A DNA stretch of 21,860 nt, taken from the NCBI GenBank assembly GCA_964596375.1, contig CAZQTO010000023.1, positions 1 through 21,860 on the forward strand, in the 5' to 3' direction. The position numbers were made by a program, and so were the translations under genes. The stretch is from UBA1543 sp964596375. GTDB taxonomy: Bacteria > Pseudomonadota > Zetaproteobacteria > Mariprofundales > Mariprofundaceae. The notes under the pieces are model-generated. The model did not search any database, was not told where the DNA came from, and worked only from the letters and a program-made list of their open reading frames with translations. Positions 15,874 to 21,860 of this stretch are shown here, piece by piece (position 1 is the first letter of the stretch; each line of letters begins with the position of its first letter).

Positions 15874-16556
15874 GCGACCTCCTCCCAATGCCTGCGCAAC
15901 CAGTCCATATCCTGCCGGGTGGTTATTTTACGATTCGCCGCTTCACCCTCGCTGATGAATACCGGAAAGCCTGCCGCTTCGAGCAGGGATGCATCATCCG
16001 TAAAGCGGTGTAATTCTCCGGAAAAACAGGTCAGCGCCTCATCGAACCACGCGCGCCGCGCCACCTGCGGAGTCTGCACGGCCCGAAGCAGCGAACGATC
16101 CAGTGTTGCTACAGCCATCCCCGCCGCATCCACCTGCTTGATGGTGTCGTGCACCGCCATGCCCGGCACAGCCGCGCCATGCTTAAAGGCAGCATCAAGA
16201 ACACCTGCCAGCAGGGCAGGCGAAGGAATCGGGCGTGCTGCATCCTGCACGGCCACCCAATCGCATTCCGCAGGCAGGGCAGCCAAGCCGCGACTCATGG
16301 AAATGGCACGCTCGGCACCGCCGGTCACGGGCGGCAAAACGGTATAGGGCAGCTTTTGTGAATCGAGACAGGCGGCAAAACGATGATCCCCTTCGGCCAG
16401 CACCGGCTGCAACCATGCAATACGTGATTCCGCAGCCAGATGGCGCAGACCAAGCTCGACCAGCGTCAGGCCGTTTATGCACTCGTATTGCTTGGGGGTT
16501 TCACCACCAAAACGCCGGCCGCTGCCGGCTGCCAGAAACAAAACACCTACGCGCAT
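15870..16556 (-). CDS. ispD: 2-C-methyl-D-erythritol 4-phosphate cytidylyltransferase
   Basis: IspD couples CTP to methylerythritol phosphate in the MEP pathway. The nucleotide-binding N-terminus reads FLAAGSGRRFGGETPKQY, and the protein continues with TGGAERAISMSRGL, VQDAARPIPSPALL, LRAVQTPQV and FTDDASLLEAAG, all family hallmarks. With the ATG at 16556 (MRVGVLFLAAG) it is 228 residues, close to the family norm. In-frame GTG 16580 and ATG 16574 would add up to 8 residues. None has a good Shine-Dalgarno. It overlaps ispF by four bases (ATGA). A possible promoter lies immediately upstream, so close that the mRNA could be leaderless. Confidence 0.94.
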   Translation of the reverse strand: MRVGVLFLAAGSGRRFGGETPKQYECINGLTLVELGLRHLAAESRIAWLQPVLAEGDHRFAACLDSQKLPYTVLPPVTGGAERAISMSRGLAALPAECDWVAVQDAARPIPSPALLAGVLDAAFKHGAAVPGMAVHDTIKQVDAAGMAVATLDRSLLRAVQTPQVARRAWFDEALTCFSGELHRFTDDASLLEAAGFPVFISEGEAANRKITTRQDMDWLRRHWEEVA

Positions 16557-16562
16557 GGTCGG

Positions 16563-16590
16563 ATTGTGTCGCATTGCCACGGCAGGTCAA
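16563..16590 (-). promoter_or_regulatory. Possible ispD promoter
   Basis: Minus strand: TTGACC (16590-16585), 16-base spacer, CACAAT (16568-16563). The -35 is good, the -10 moderate (four of six). Seven bases past the -10 is the A of the ATG at 16556. Confidence 0.35.
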
Positions 16591-16661
16591 TTGCTCTGAA
16601 TCATTCCCGCTGCAGGGTGCCCGTCAGGCGTCGCAAATCGTCCTGCAAGCACATCCATGCA

Positions 16662-16690
16662 TTGCGGCCTTCCCCTTCATCCGATATAAC
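16662..16690 (+). promoter_or_regulatory. Promoter of the ypjD-like/CNNM unit
   Basis: TTGCGG (16662-16667), 17-base spacer, TATAAC (16685-16690). The -10 matches five of six and the -35 keeps TTG. The predicted start of transcription, about seven bases on, falls at the ATG at 16697. Confidence 0.5.
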
Positions 16691-16696
16691 ACGCCC

Positions 16697-16735
16697 ATGT
16701 ACGAAAATGATTCAAACAAAGTAGAAAAAGCATGA
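16697..16735 (+). CDS. Possible 12-codon leader cistron before the ypjD-like gene
   Basis: ATG at 16697 opens a frame encoding MYENDSNKVEKA and stopping with TGA at 16733-16735, which overlaps the next ATG (16732) as ATGA. The ATG lies seven bases after a good -10 box, so it could be translated from a leaderless mRNA and hand ribosomes to the downstream gene, which has no strong Shine-Dalgarno. Such short frames also arise by chance. Confidence 0.3.
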   Translation: MYENDSNKVEKA

Positions 16736-17538
16736 ATTTTATCCACCTCTTCCCCTTAGCAGGCCTTATCACCGCAGGCTGTGCCGCCATGTTATGGCGC
16801 GGCGCTTGGCATCCGCCGCAAATCAGTGCAAAAACCCTGGTGAAGATTCTGTCGTTTTCGATGCTGATTACATTCTACGCCATGTTCCGGCTTGAGCCGA
16901 TCACCGACTGGGGGCTTGATTTCCGCCTGGCTGCGGCCATCTCCTTCTGCGTACTGATTGTGCAATATATCTATGTGCTCGGCCTGATGCGGCATGGCAT
17001 ACACGGCCTCGGCCTGTTTCTTCTGCCGGCGACAGCCGTTCCGCTGCTGATCATTCCACTGTTGTCTGATGATCCCATTCTGCGCCTTCATGTCAGCTCA
17101 ATGATGGAGGCAAGTCATCTTCTCCTCTCCCTGCTCGCCTATGCCATTCTAACCCTGGCCACGCTCCATGCGGTGATGCACCTGTTGCTCGACCGTGCGC
17201 TCAAACGCAAACAGATCGGCCGGATTGTGCAGGCCATGCCTTCGCTGCTGGAGGTCGAAACCCATATGTATGCCCAGGTCGGCACAGCCGCTCTGATTCT
17301 CGGCTTGGGCATCCTCAGCGGCCTGGTCTGGCAATGGGAAGAACTGGGACACTTCACCCTGCTTTCGCATAAGGTGGTGCTCGCAACCTTCTCCTGGATT
17401 GTACTGATTGCCCTGCTCGGCATGCGCCGCAAAGCCGGATGGCAAAGCCGTCGTGCCGGCTGGATGGTCATTGCCGCTTATGTACTTTTGCTGCTGGCCT
17501 ACTTCGGCGTGCGCATGGTGCAAGCTCTCCTGAACTGA
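16732..17538 (+). CDS. ypjD: CcsA/YpjD-family inner-membrane protein
   Basis: A 268-residue protein with about eight hydrophobic helices and the overall shape of the cytochrome c assembly (CcsA/HemX) family. The C-terminal part contains GILSGLVWQWEELGHF, a degenerate form of the Trp-rich haem-handling motif, and HKVVLATFSWIVLIALLGMRRKAGW. The length and the next gene (a CNNM/CorC protein) match the YpjD type, paired with yfjD in E. coli, rather than the much larger CcsA of cytochrome c biogenesis. No ResB/CcsB partner is nearby. Its function is not established; the recurring link to CNNM proteins suggests a role in divalent cation handling. The gene overlaps the possible leader cistron and is 13 bases before the next gene. 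Confidence 0.8.
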   Translation: MNFIHLFPLAGLITAGCAAMLWRGAWHPPQISAKTLVKILSFSMLITFYAMFRLEPITDWGLDFRLAAAISFCVLIVQYIYVLGLMRHGIHGLGLFLLPATAVPLLIIPLLSDDPILRLHVSSMMEASHLLLSLLAYAILTLATLHAVMHLLLDRALKRKQIGRIVQAMPSLLEVETHMYAQVGTAALILGLGILSGLVWQWEELGHFTLLSHKVVLATFSWIVLIALLGMRRKAGWQSRRAGWMVIAAYVLLLLAYFGVRMVQALLN

Positions 17539-17551
17539 TACCCGACGCGAC

Positions 17552-18835
17552 ATGATAGACTTTGGAATAACCTGGCCGGCTGCCATCGGCATCCTCTTTT
17601 TCCTCTTGCTCGCCTCGGCCTTTTTCTCCGGCGCCGAAACCGCACTGACCCGGGCCCGACGTTTCCGGCTGCGCATGCTCAAGGAAGAGGGAAATCATGG
17701 TGCCGCCCGCGCAGAAAAATTACTGGAACATCCGGAACGCATGCTGTCCGGCATTCTGCTGGGCAATAACTTCGTTAATATTGCCGCATCCAGCCTGACC
17801 ACGGTGATATTTGTCTCTTATTTCGGTGAAAACGGTATCGTCTATGCCACCGTTGCCATGACCATCATTGTTGTGCTGCTGGCCGAGATTCTTCCCAAAA
17901 CTATTGCTGTGGCACATGCCGAGCCGATTGCCTGCCGTGTGGCCGGTGTCCTGCAATTGATTGTGAATATTTTTTCTCCGCTGATCACCGTCCTGATGGG
18001 CATGATCCATATCATGCAGCGCATGCTCAAGGTGCCCAAAAGCGCCGATAGAAAAATCATCACCCATCAGGAGCTTGCCAGCATTATCGATGTGGGTGCC
18101 GAAGCCGGTGTGCTGGATGCCGCCCGCGAACAAATGCTGATGAACAGCCTGCATCTGCATAACGTCCCCATCAAAGCCCTGATGACGCCGCGCAAAGACG
18201 TGTACTGGCTGGATGCGAGCCACAGCACAGCCGATTGCCTGCACGAAGCCATGAACCAGCCGCACTCCCGCTATCCTGTTTACCATGGCAAACAGGATCA
18301 CATCATCGGCATCGTGCATCTGCGCGATCTGGTCAAATACCGCCATCGCAAGGGGCCGATGCTGGATGTCATGATCTGGCGCGACGTGCCCTATGCTCCG
18401 GCCAATAAAAATGCCCTGCAACAGCTGTTTGATTTCCAGAACCACCGCCAACACATGGCCATCGTGGTTGATGAATACGGCGACATCGACGGACTGGTCA
18501 GCATGGAGGATATCCTCGAGGAGATTGTCGGTGAGATTGAAGATGAATCCGATACGCCGACAGTGGCTGAAATGTGGCCGCAACCTGACGGTAGCGTGGT
18601 GGCGGCAGGCACAATCAGCCTGCACGATATCAATCAGGAAATGGACCTGGAATTGCCCGAGGAAGGGGCCACAACACTGGGCGGCCTGATTGTCGAGCGG
18701 ATCGGCGCACAACCGGAGGCAACCATGTGCCTGGTTGTGGGCGGGGTTCGACTGGAGATTTCCGAGCTTGAGGGCAACTGGATTCGCCGTGTGCGCATCA
18801 GCGAAGTCGAACAGGAAATCCCACCCGAAAAATAG
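17552..18835 (+). CDS. CNNM-type transporter-like protein (DUF21-CBS-CorC/HlyC)
   Basis: A 427-residue membrane protein with three parts. A DUF21/CNNM membrane domain spans residues 1 to about 150, with FFSGAETALTRARRFRL at about 24-40 and LAEILPKTIAVAHAEP. A pair of CBS domains (about 205-330) includes MTPRKDVYWLD and HMAIVVDEYGDIDGLVSMED, followed by EEIVGEIEDESD. A C-terminal CorC/HlyC domain (about 345-425) has GTISLHDINQEM and TLGGLIVERIG. The family is implicated in Mg2+ or Co2+ transport and in sensing Mg-ATP through the CBS pair. Gene order resembles E. coli ypjD-yfjD (CorB), and I regard it as the YfjD-type orthologue; hence a yfjD/corB label is reasonable but unproven. No obvious Shine-Dalgarno; coupling to the upstream gene is likely. 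Confidence 0.88.
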   Translation: MIDFGITWPAAIGILFFLLLASAFFSGAETALTRARRFRLRMLKEEGNHGAARAEKLLEHPERMLSGILLGNNFVNIAASSLTTVIFVSYFGENGIVYATVAMTIIVVLLAEILPKTIAVAHAEPIACRVAGVLQLIVNIFSPLITVLMGMIHIMQRMLKVPKSADRKIITHQELASIIDVGAEAGVLDAAREQMLMNSLHLHNVPIKALMTPRKDVYWLDASHSTADCLHEAMNQPHSRYPVYHGKQDHIIGIVHLRDLVKYRHRKGPMLDVMIWRDVPYAPANKNALQQLFDFQNHRQHMAIVVDEYGDIDGLVSMEDILEEIVGEIEDESDTPTVAEMWPQPDGSVVAAGTISLHDINQEMDLELPEEGATTLGGLIVERIGAQPEATMCLVVGGVRLEISELEGNWIRRVRISEVEQEIPPEK

Positions 18836-18847
18836 TTCTGCGGAGGC

Positions 18848-19630
18848 TTAGGCTCCGGAACTGCGGCAGCGCGCGGCAAGCTGACGAAAGTCCTGCCACG
18901 CAACGGCCTTCTTGCTTGGCGAGCGCAATAAATAGGCCGGGTGATAGGTCACCCATACCGGAACCCCACGATATTCGTGCCAGTGTCCACGCAGGGCGGA
19001 CAGAGGGGCATCGGTTTCCAAAACTCTCTGAGCTGCCACCCGCCCAAGCAAACAGACCACCTTCGGTTGCAACAGCTCCCACTGGGCATCAAACCAGCGA
19101 CTGCAGGCCAACACCTCTTCCGGCTTCGGGTCACGATTACCCGGAGGACGGCACTTGATCACATTCATGATATACACATTATCCCGCGACCACTGTACGG
19201 CAGCCAGCATCTGATTGAGCAGTTGCCCGGCACGTCCGACAAACGGCTCACCCTGCACATCCTCCTGCTCGCCCGGAGCCTCACCGATAAACAGCACATC
19301 GGCCCGCTCGGCACCAACCCCGAAGACCACCTGATTGCGACTGGCAGACAGCCCGCAAGCGGTGCATGTACTGGCCGCAATACGCAAGCCGGCCAGATTA
19401 TCTGGCAGTGGCCCACTTTCAACGCAGGCGACGGACTCATCGCTCATCTGGGGGGAAGACTGCATGGAAGGCGCATCTCTACTATCCAACACTGCAGGAG
19501 AAGGTTCGCTTGGCTCTACAGCAGAAGAGAGACCCTCCCCCTTGCGGGAAAGGGCCTCGGCTATCGGACTTGCCACGCCAATCTGGCGCAGATAATAGGT
19601 GTTAAAACTCCCGCTATCGGGCACGGGCAA
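18848..19630 (-). CDS. Family 4 uracil-DNA glycosylase, [4Fe-4S] type
   Basis: Removes uracil from DNA to start base-excision repair. The 260-residue product has motif A GEAPGEQED (116-124), the following GEPFVGRAG, INVIKCRPPGNRDPKP-type segment (NVIKCRPPGNRDP) and a late HPAYLLR. Four cysteines at 89, 92, 160 and 176 have the spacing of the iron-sulfur cluster in this family. Residues 10-20 (TYYLRQIGV) resemble the short N-terminal helix of proteobacterial members, followed by a 60-residue Ser/Pro/Glu-rich linker before the catalytic domain. The start is uncertain: TTG 19630 is six bases after the fbp stop, and GTG 19624 is equally possible; an internal ATG (residue 56) would lose the N-terminal helix. 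Probably coupled to fbp. Converges on the CNNM gene with 12 bases between stops. Confidence 0.9.
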   Translation of the reverse strand: MPVPDSGSFNTYYLRQIGVASPIAEALSRKGEGLSSAVEPSEPSPAVLDSRDAPSMQSSPQMSDESVACVESGPLPDNLAGLRIAASTCTACGLSASRNQVVFGVGAERADVLFIGEAPGEQEDVQGEPFVGRAGQLLNQMLAAVQWSRDNVYIMNVIKCRPPGNRDPKPEEVLACSRWFDAQWELLQPKVVCLLGRVAAQRVLETDAPLSALRGHWHEYRGVPVWVTYHPAYLLRSPSKKAVAWQDFRQLAARCRSSGA

Positions 19631-19636
19631 AGGTGA

Positions 19637-20584
19637 TCAGCTGATCAGGCCATCCACGGCAGCATGTGAGCCGAGGTAGACCGGTACACGCTGATGCAGG
19701 GCTTCCGGCTGCACATCAAGCACCGACATCTCGCCGGTATGCGCCTTGCCTCCGGCCTGCTCCATGATAAAGCCCATCGGAATAGCCTCGTACAGCAGGC
19801 GAAGCTTGCCGGTGGGGTTCGTGGAGTCAGCAGGATAAAGAAACACACCGCCCTTAATCATCGTGCGATGCATATCGGCAACCATGGCGCCGATGTAACG
19901 CATGCCGAGCTTCTGCGTGTGACGCACTGCCACCAGCTTGTCGGCCATGCCACCCGTCCACTGCGCGGAATTGGATTCATTCACGGAATAATAGCCACCG
20001 GACTGCGGAATCTTCATATCCGGATGACTGACCTCAAAACGGGCATTGTTGGCGTTGTAGGTGAAACCACTGACACCTGCGCCTACAGAGGTGACCAGCA
20101 TGGTTGCCGGACCGTAGAGCACATAACCGGCGGCCAACACTTCGCGACCCGACTGCAGGGTATCGCTGACATCCGGACGCTGATCGCTCGGTGTTTTACG
20201 TTTCACGATGGAGAAGATGGTTCCCACCGGGCCGTCCACATCCAGATTGGATGAGCCATCCAGCGGATCAACCAGAACCAGATAGGGTGCAGAGGTATAC
20301 TCCTCGATCACCAGAAGCTCTTCCTGCTCTTCGGAACCGACCGCGCAGACATGACCTGTCGAGCGCATCTCATCGAGGAAGATTTCATCGGACAAAACAT
20401 CCAGCTTCTGCTGCTGTTCGCCCTGAATATTTTCACCGCCGGCAGCACCCAGGGCACCGCGGAATACCGCACTGCGCAACAGGTAGGCAATTTCGATAGC
20501 TGCTCGGCCAACTCCCTGCATGATCGGCATCATAGCCGATCCGTGTTCACCCTCTTGGGCAATGCGATTGAGTGTAACTGTCAT
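19637..20584 (-). CDS. fbp: Fructose-1,6-bisphosphatase class I
   Basis: Hydrolyses fructose 1,6-bisphosphate to fructose 6-phosphate, a committed step of gluconeogenesis and, in autotrophs, of the Calvin cycle. The 315-residue product has the Mg2+ site VDPLDGSSNLDVDGPVGTIFS, the upstream SEEQEE acidic cluster, GGYYSVNESNSAQW, and FLYPADSTNPTGKLRLLYEA with MEQAGGKA at the substrate site. The ATG at 20584 (MTVTLNRIAQ) has GGAGGGG six bases upstream; the frame is open further upstream but through promoter sequence. It is followed six bases later by the UDG gene. Whether it serves carbon fixation cannot be told from this window. Confidence 0.96.
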   Translation of the reverse strand: MTVTLNRIAQEGEHGSAMMPIMQGVGRAAIEIAYLLRSAVFRGALGAAGGENIQGEQQQKLDVLSDEIFLDEMRSTGHVCAVGSEEQEELLVIEEYTSAPYLVLVDPLDGSSNLDVDGPVGTIFSIVKRKTPSDQRPDVSDTLQSGREVLAAGYVLYGPATMLVTSVGAGVSGFTYNANNARFEVSHPDMKIPQSGGYYSVNESNSAQWTGGMADKLVAVRHTQKLGMRYIGAMVADMHRTMIKGGVFLYPADSTNPTGKLRLLYEAIPMGFIMEQAGGKAHTGEMSVLDVQPEALHQRVPVYLGSHAAVDGLIS

Positions 20585-20626
20585 AATTTCCCCTCCAAAG
20601 AGAAATAGCGTTTTTAAAGCGCACAC

Positions 20627-20655
20627 AGAGTAGCAAACAATCGGGGAAGATTCAA
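20627..20655 (-). promoter_or_regulatory. fbp promoter
   Basis: Minus strand: TTGAAT (20655-20650), 17-base spacer, TACTCT (20632-20627) preceded by TGC, giving an extended -10. It lies about 43 bases before the fbp ATG and just after the tRNA terminator. Confidence 0.5.
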
Positions 20656-20691
20656 AAGGCAATTTGCCCATGCCGCACTGCCGGCGGGCAT

Positions 20692-20719
20692 AAAAAAAGG
20701 GTTGCCGAAGCAACCCTTT
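20692..20719 (-). terminator. Rho-independent terminator after tRNA-Asp
   Basis: A perfect 10-bp stem (AAAGGGTTGC at 20696-20705 with 20710-20719) and a four-base loop, followed in the minus direction by seven U. It ends the tRNA transcript seven bases after the tRNA-Asp CCA. The design (10-bp stem, TTCG loop on the minus strand) is the same as the one after glnA. Confidence 0.93.
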
Positions 20720-20725
20720 CAATAG

Positions 20726-20802
20726 TGGCGGAGCGGACGGGACTCGAACCCGCGACCTCCGGCGTGACAGGCCGGCATTCTAACCAACTGAACTACCGCT
20801 CC
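20726..20802 (-). tRNA. tRNA-Asp (GTC)
   Basis: A 77-base cloverleaf with acceptor stem GGAGCGG/CCGCTCC, discriminator G and an encoded CCA (20728-20726). The anticodon loop CTGTCAC carries GTC, and the T arm contains GGTTCGAGTCC. Asp tRNA with a G34 wobble base is a substrate for queuosine modification, the pathway of QueA in this window. Confidence 0.96.
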
Positions 20803-20863
20803 ACAGGTCAAACGACTTCTCATACAAGGTCATTTGACAGGTTGCGCAACTTAAAGATTCAAC

Positions 20864-20892
20864 CCTATAAATGCAACAACTAAATCGAGCAA
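20864..20892 (-). promoter_or_regulatory. Possible promoter of tRNA-Asp
   Basis: Minus strand: TTGCTC (20892-20887), 17-base spacer, TATAGG (20869-20864), about 60 bases before the tRNA. The 162-base gap between the two tRNA genes holds this and a palindrome GTTGCGCAAC at 20841-20850, otherwise nothing I recognise. Read-through from tRNA-Val is also possible. Confidence 0.35.
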
Positions 20893-20965
20893 AAATCGGG
20901 CGCAGTAATCCCTGCACGATTGAGACAGTGCTGCACGCATGCAACACGTAATAACAATCAGGAAA

Positions 20966-21041
20966 TGGTGGGCGCTGTAGGACTCGAACCTACGGCCACC
21001 GCCTTGTAAGGGCGGTGCTCTACCAGCTGAGCTAAGCGCCC
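20966..21041 (-). tRNA. tRNA-Val (TAC)
   Basis: A 76-base cloverleaf with acceptor GGGCGCT/AGCGCCC, discriminator A and an encoded CCA (20968-20966). The anticodon loop CTTACAA carries TAC, reading GUA/GUG valine codons. T arm GGTTCGAGTCC. It lies about 80 bases after the hupB stop in the same direction. Confidence 0.96.
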
Positions 21042-21055
21042 GGAAAGCATGCAGA

Positions 21056-21075
21056 GGGGCCGGAAAACCGGCCCC
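21056..21075. repeat. 8-bp GC hairpin between hupB and tRNA-Val
   Basis: GGGGCCGG (21056-21063) pairs perfectly with CCGGCCCC (21068-21075) around AAAA. On the minus strand no U tract follows, so it is not a standard terminator. It may protect the hupB mRNA end or mark processing before the tRNA. Confidence 0.5.
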
Positions 21076-21120
21076 ATTTCGCAAGATGGAGCGGACGCAA
21101 GGCCCACCCAGCTTGAGGAA

Positions 21121-21393
21121 TTACTTAACGGCGTCCTTCAGGGCCTTGCCGGCCTTGAACTTCGGTGCCTTGGAAGCTGGCACGTTGATGGGTGCACCGG
21201 TACGCGGGTTGCGTGCGGTACGTGCCGAACGAGCTGCTACTGAAAAGGTGCCAAAACCAACTAGACTTACTGAATCGCCACCGGCCAAGCTGCCTGTGAT
21301 TCCAGCCAAAACTGCTTCAACAGCTTCGCCAGCCGATGCCTTTGTCAGTCCAGCTGCACTTGCTACGTGATTAACCAAATCTGCTTTGTTCAT
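21121..21393 (-). CDS. hupB: DNA-binding protein HU
   Basis: A 90-residue nucleoid protein that bends and compacts DNA as a dimer. It begins MNKADLVNHVASAAGLTK and contains the beta-arm core VGFGTFSVAARSARTARNPRTG and the C-terminal VPASKAPKFKAGKALKDAVK, all characteristic of HU. The Pro at the arm tip that intercalates DNA falls in RNPRTG. GGAGG precedes the ATG at 21393 at close spacing; the open frame further upstream covers the promoter. It lies directly downstream of lon, as in many proteobacteria, which supports the hupB label over hupA or IHF. Confidence 0.96.
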   Translation of the reverse strand: MNKADLVNHVASAAGLTKASAGEAVEAVLAGITGSLAGGDSVSLVGFGTFSVAARSARTARNPRTGAPINVPASKAPKFKAGKALKDAVK

Positions 21394-21423
21394 TATTCCT
21401 CCCGGGATGTCGTGGATTGGGCA

Positions 21424-21454
21424 ACTATACGGGCTTTGCCCCATGTCCTGTCAA
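21424..21454 (-). promoter_or_regulatory. hupB promoter with a 19-base spacer
   Basis: Minus strand: perfect -35 TTGACA (21454-21449), 19-base spacer, -10 TATAGT (21429-21424). The spacer is longer than the usual 16-18 and contains the small dyad GGGC AAA GCCC. Transcription would start about 24 bases before the hupB ATG. Confidence 0.55.
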
Positions 21455-21466
21455 CTATTATTTGTA

Positions 21467-21860
21467 TTAATGTGTGCGCGGCACATCCTTTTCACTATAG
21501 ATTCCGTCGATTGTCTGGGGAACATATCCCCCCGAGGAATCCATAGCCTCTGGAAGCCGAGTCAGGGCGTAGCCTAGCACAGCATCCATGTGTGTCACGC
21601 CATGAATATTCAGGCCGCTGAGCACGTTCTCTGGAATGTCACGCAGGTCCTTCTCATTCTCTTGCGGAATCACCACTTCGGTCAGCCCGCCTCTATGCGC
21701 AGCCAATAGTTTTTCCTTAAGCCCGCCGATGGGTAAAGCCTTGCCGCGCAATGTTATTTCGCCTGTCATGCAGACGTTCCGCTTAACCGTAATGCCGGTC
21801 AAAGCCGAAACAAGCGCGGTTGCCATGGCCAGTCCCGCAGAAGGCCCATCCTTGGGGATA
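21467..21860 (-). CDS. lon: ATP-dependent protease Lon, C-terminal part, cut by window edge
   Basis: The last 130 or so residues of Lon, the cytosolic AAA+ protease that degrades damaged and regulatory proteins. The proteolytic domain is visible: IPKDGPSAGLAMAT holds the catalytic Ser and GGLKEKLLAAHRGG the catalytic Lys of the Ser-Lys dyad. GEITLRGKALPIGG and VVIPQENEKDLRDIP also match. The C-terminal tail (about 20 residues after TRLPEA) is not conserved. The AAA+ and N-terminal domains lie beyond the right edge. The stop (TAA at 21469-21467) lies 73 bases before the hupB start. Lon is usually under heat-shock control, but its promoter is outside the window. Confidence 0.95.
   Translation of the reverse strand, partial: IPKDGPSAGLAMATALVSALTGITVKRNVCMTGEITLRGKALPIGGLKEKLLAAHRGGLTEVVIPQENEKDLRDIPENVLSGLNIHGVTHMDAVLGYALTRLPEAMDSSGGYVPQTIDGIYSEKDVPRTH

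Noticed and set aside
17720..18712. A 330-codon open frame opposite the CNNM gene
   Set aside because: His-rich shadow translation of a clear coding region on the other strand.
1..21860. CRISPR arrays, insertion sequences, phage or defence genes
   Set aside because: No spaced direct repeats, transposase-, integrase- or nuclease-like frames were seen on either strand; the window is housekeeping chromosome.

Overview
The window is about 22 kb of ordinary-looking proteobacterial chromosome. It is gene-dense, moderately GC-rich, and made mostly of housekeeping genes. The ftsE-ftsX-rpoH order, the nadE-glnB-glnA block and the lon-hupB pair are proteobacterial. The RpoH-like factor, class I fructose-bisphosphatase, family-4 uracil-DNA glycosylase and CcsA/CNNM pair would fit a marine or iron-oxidising proteobacterium such as a zetaproteobacterium. 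That assignment is a guess, because nothing here fixes the taxon. No transposase, integrase, phage gene or CRISPR array is visible.

Layout, left to right. (1) 1-8104, all on the minus strand: a nitrogen and cofactor block read queA > nadE > glnB > glnA > terminator > glnE > pepA, with pepA cut by the window edge. GlnB (PII, with Tyr51), glutamine synthetase (with its adenylylation Tyr) and GlnE form the classical post-translational glutamine-synthetase control circuit. NadE is the glutamine-using form. (2) 8223-10928, plus strand: a P-type ATPase whose membrane residues match animal Na+,K+-ATPase alpha subunits. (3) 10932-13478, minus strand: ftsE > ftsX > rpoH. The rpoH frame carries a 10-N assembly gap. 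Upstream of rpoH is a near-consensus sigma-70 promoter whose -35 box sits inside a CIRCE-like (HrcA) inverted repeat. (4) 13635-14720, plus strand: a zinc-ribbon/acidic/TM/DUF3426 protein. (5) 14740-16556, minus strand: ispD > ispF with an ATGA overlap, then a DUF4405-like haem-type membrane protein in AT-richer DNA. (6) 16697-18835, plus strand: a possible 12-codon leader cistron, a YpjD-like CcsA-family membrane protein and a CNNM/CorC-HlyC transporter-like protein. (7) 18848-21860, minus strand: lon (partial) > hupB > tRNA-Val(TAC) > tRNA-Asp(GTC) > terminator, then fbp > family-4 UDG.

The points most worth a second look are: the CIRCE-like operator on rpoH, which would place one heat-shock regulator under another; the internal conflict in rpoH across the gap, where both contig ends encode the same conserved segment with different sequence; the Na,K-ATPase-like cation-site residues; and several genes (the ATPase, the leader cistron before ypjD, possibly ispD) whose predicted -10 box lies only 6-7 bases before the start codon with no Shine-Dalgarno, suggesting leaderless mRNAs. 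I found no clearly new multi-gene system. No stretch longer than 300 bases lacks a gene.
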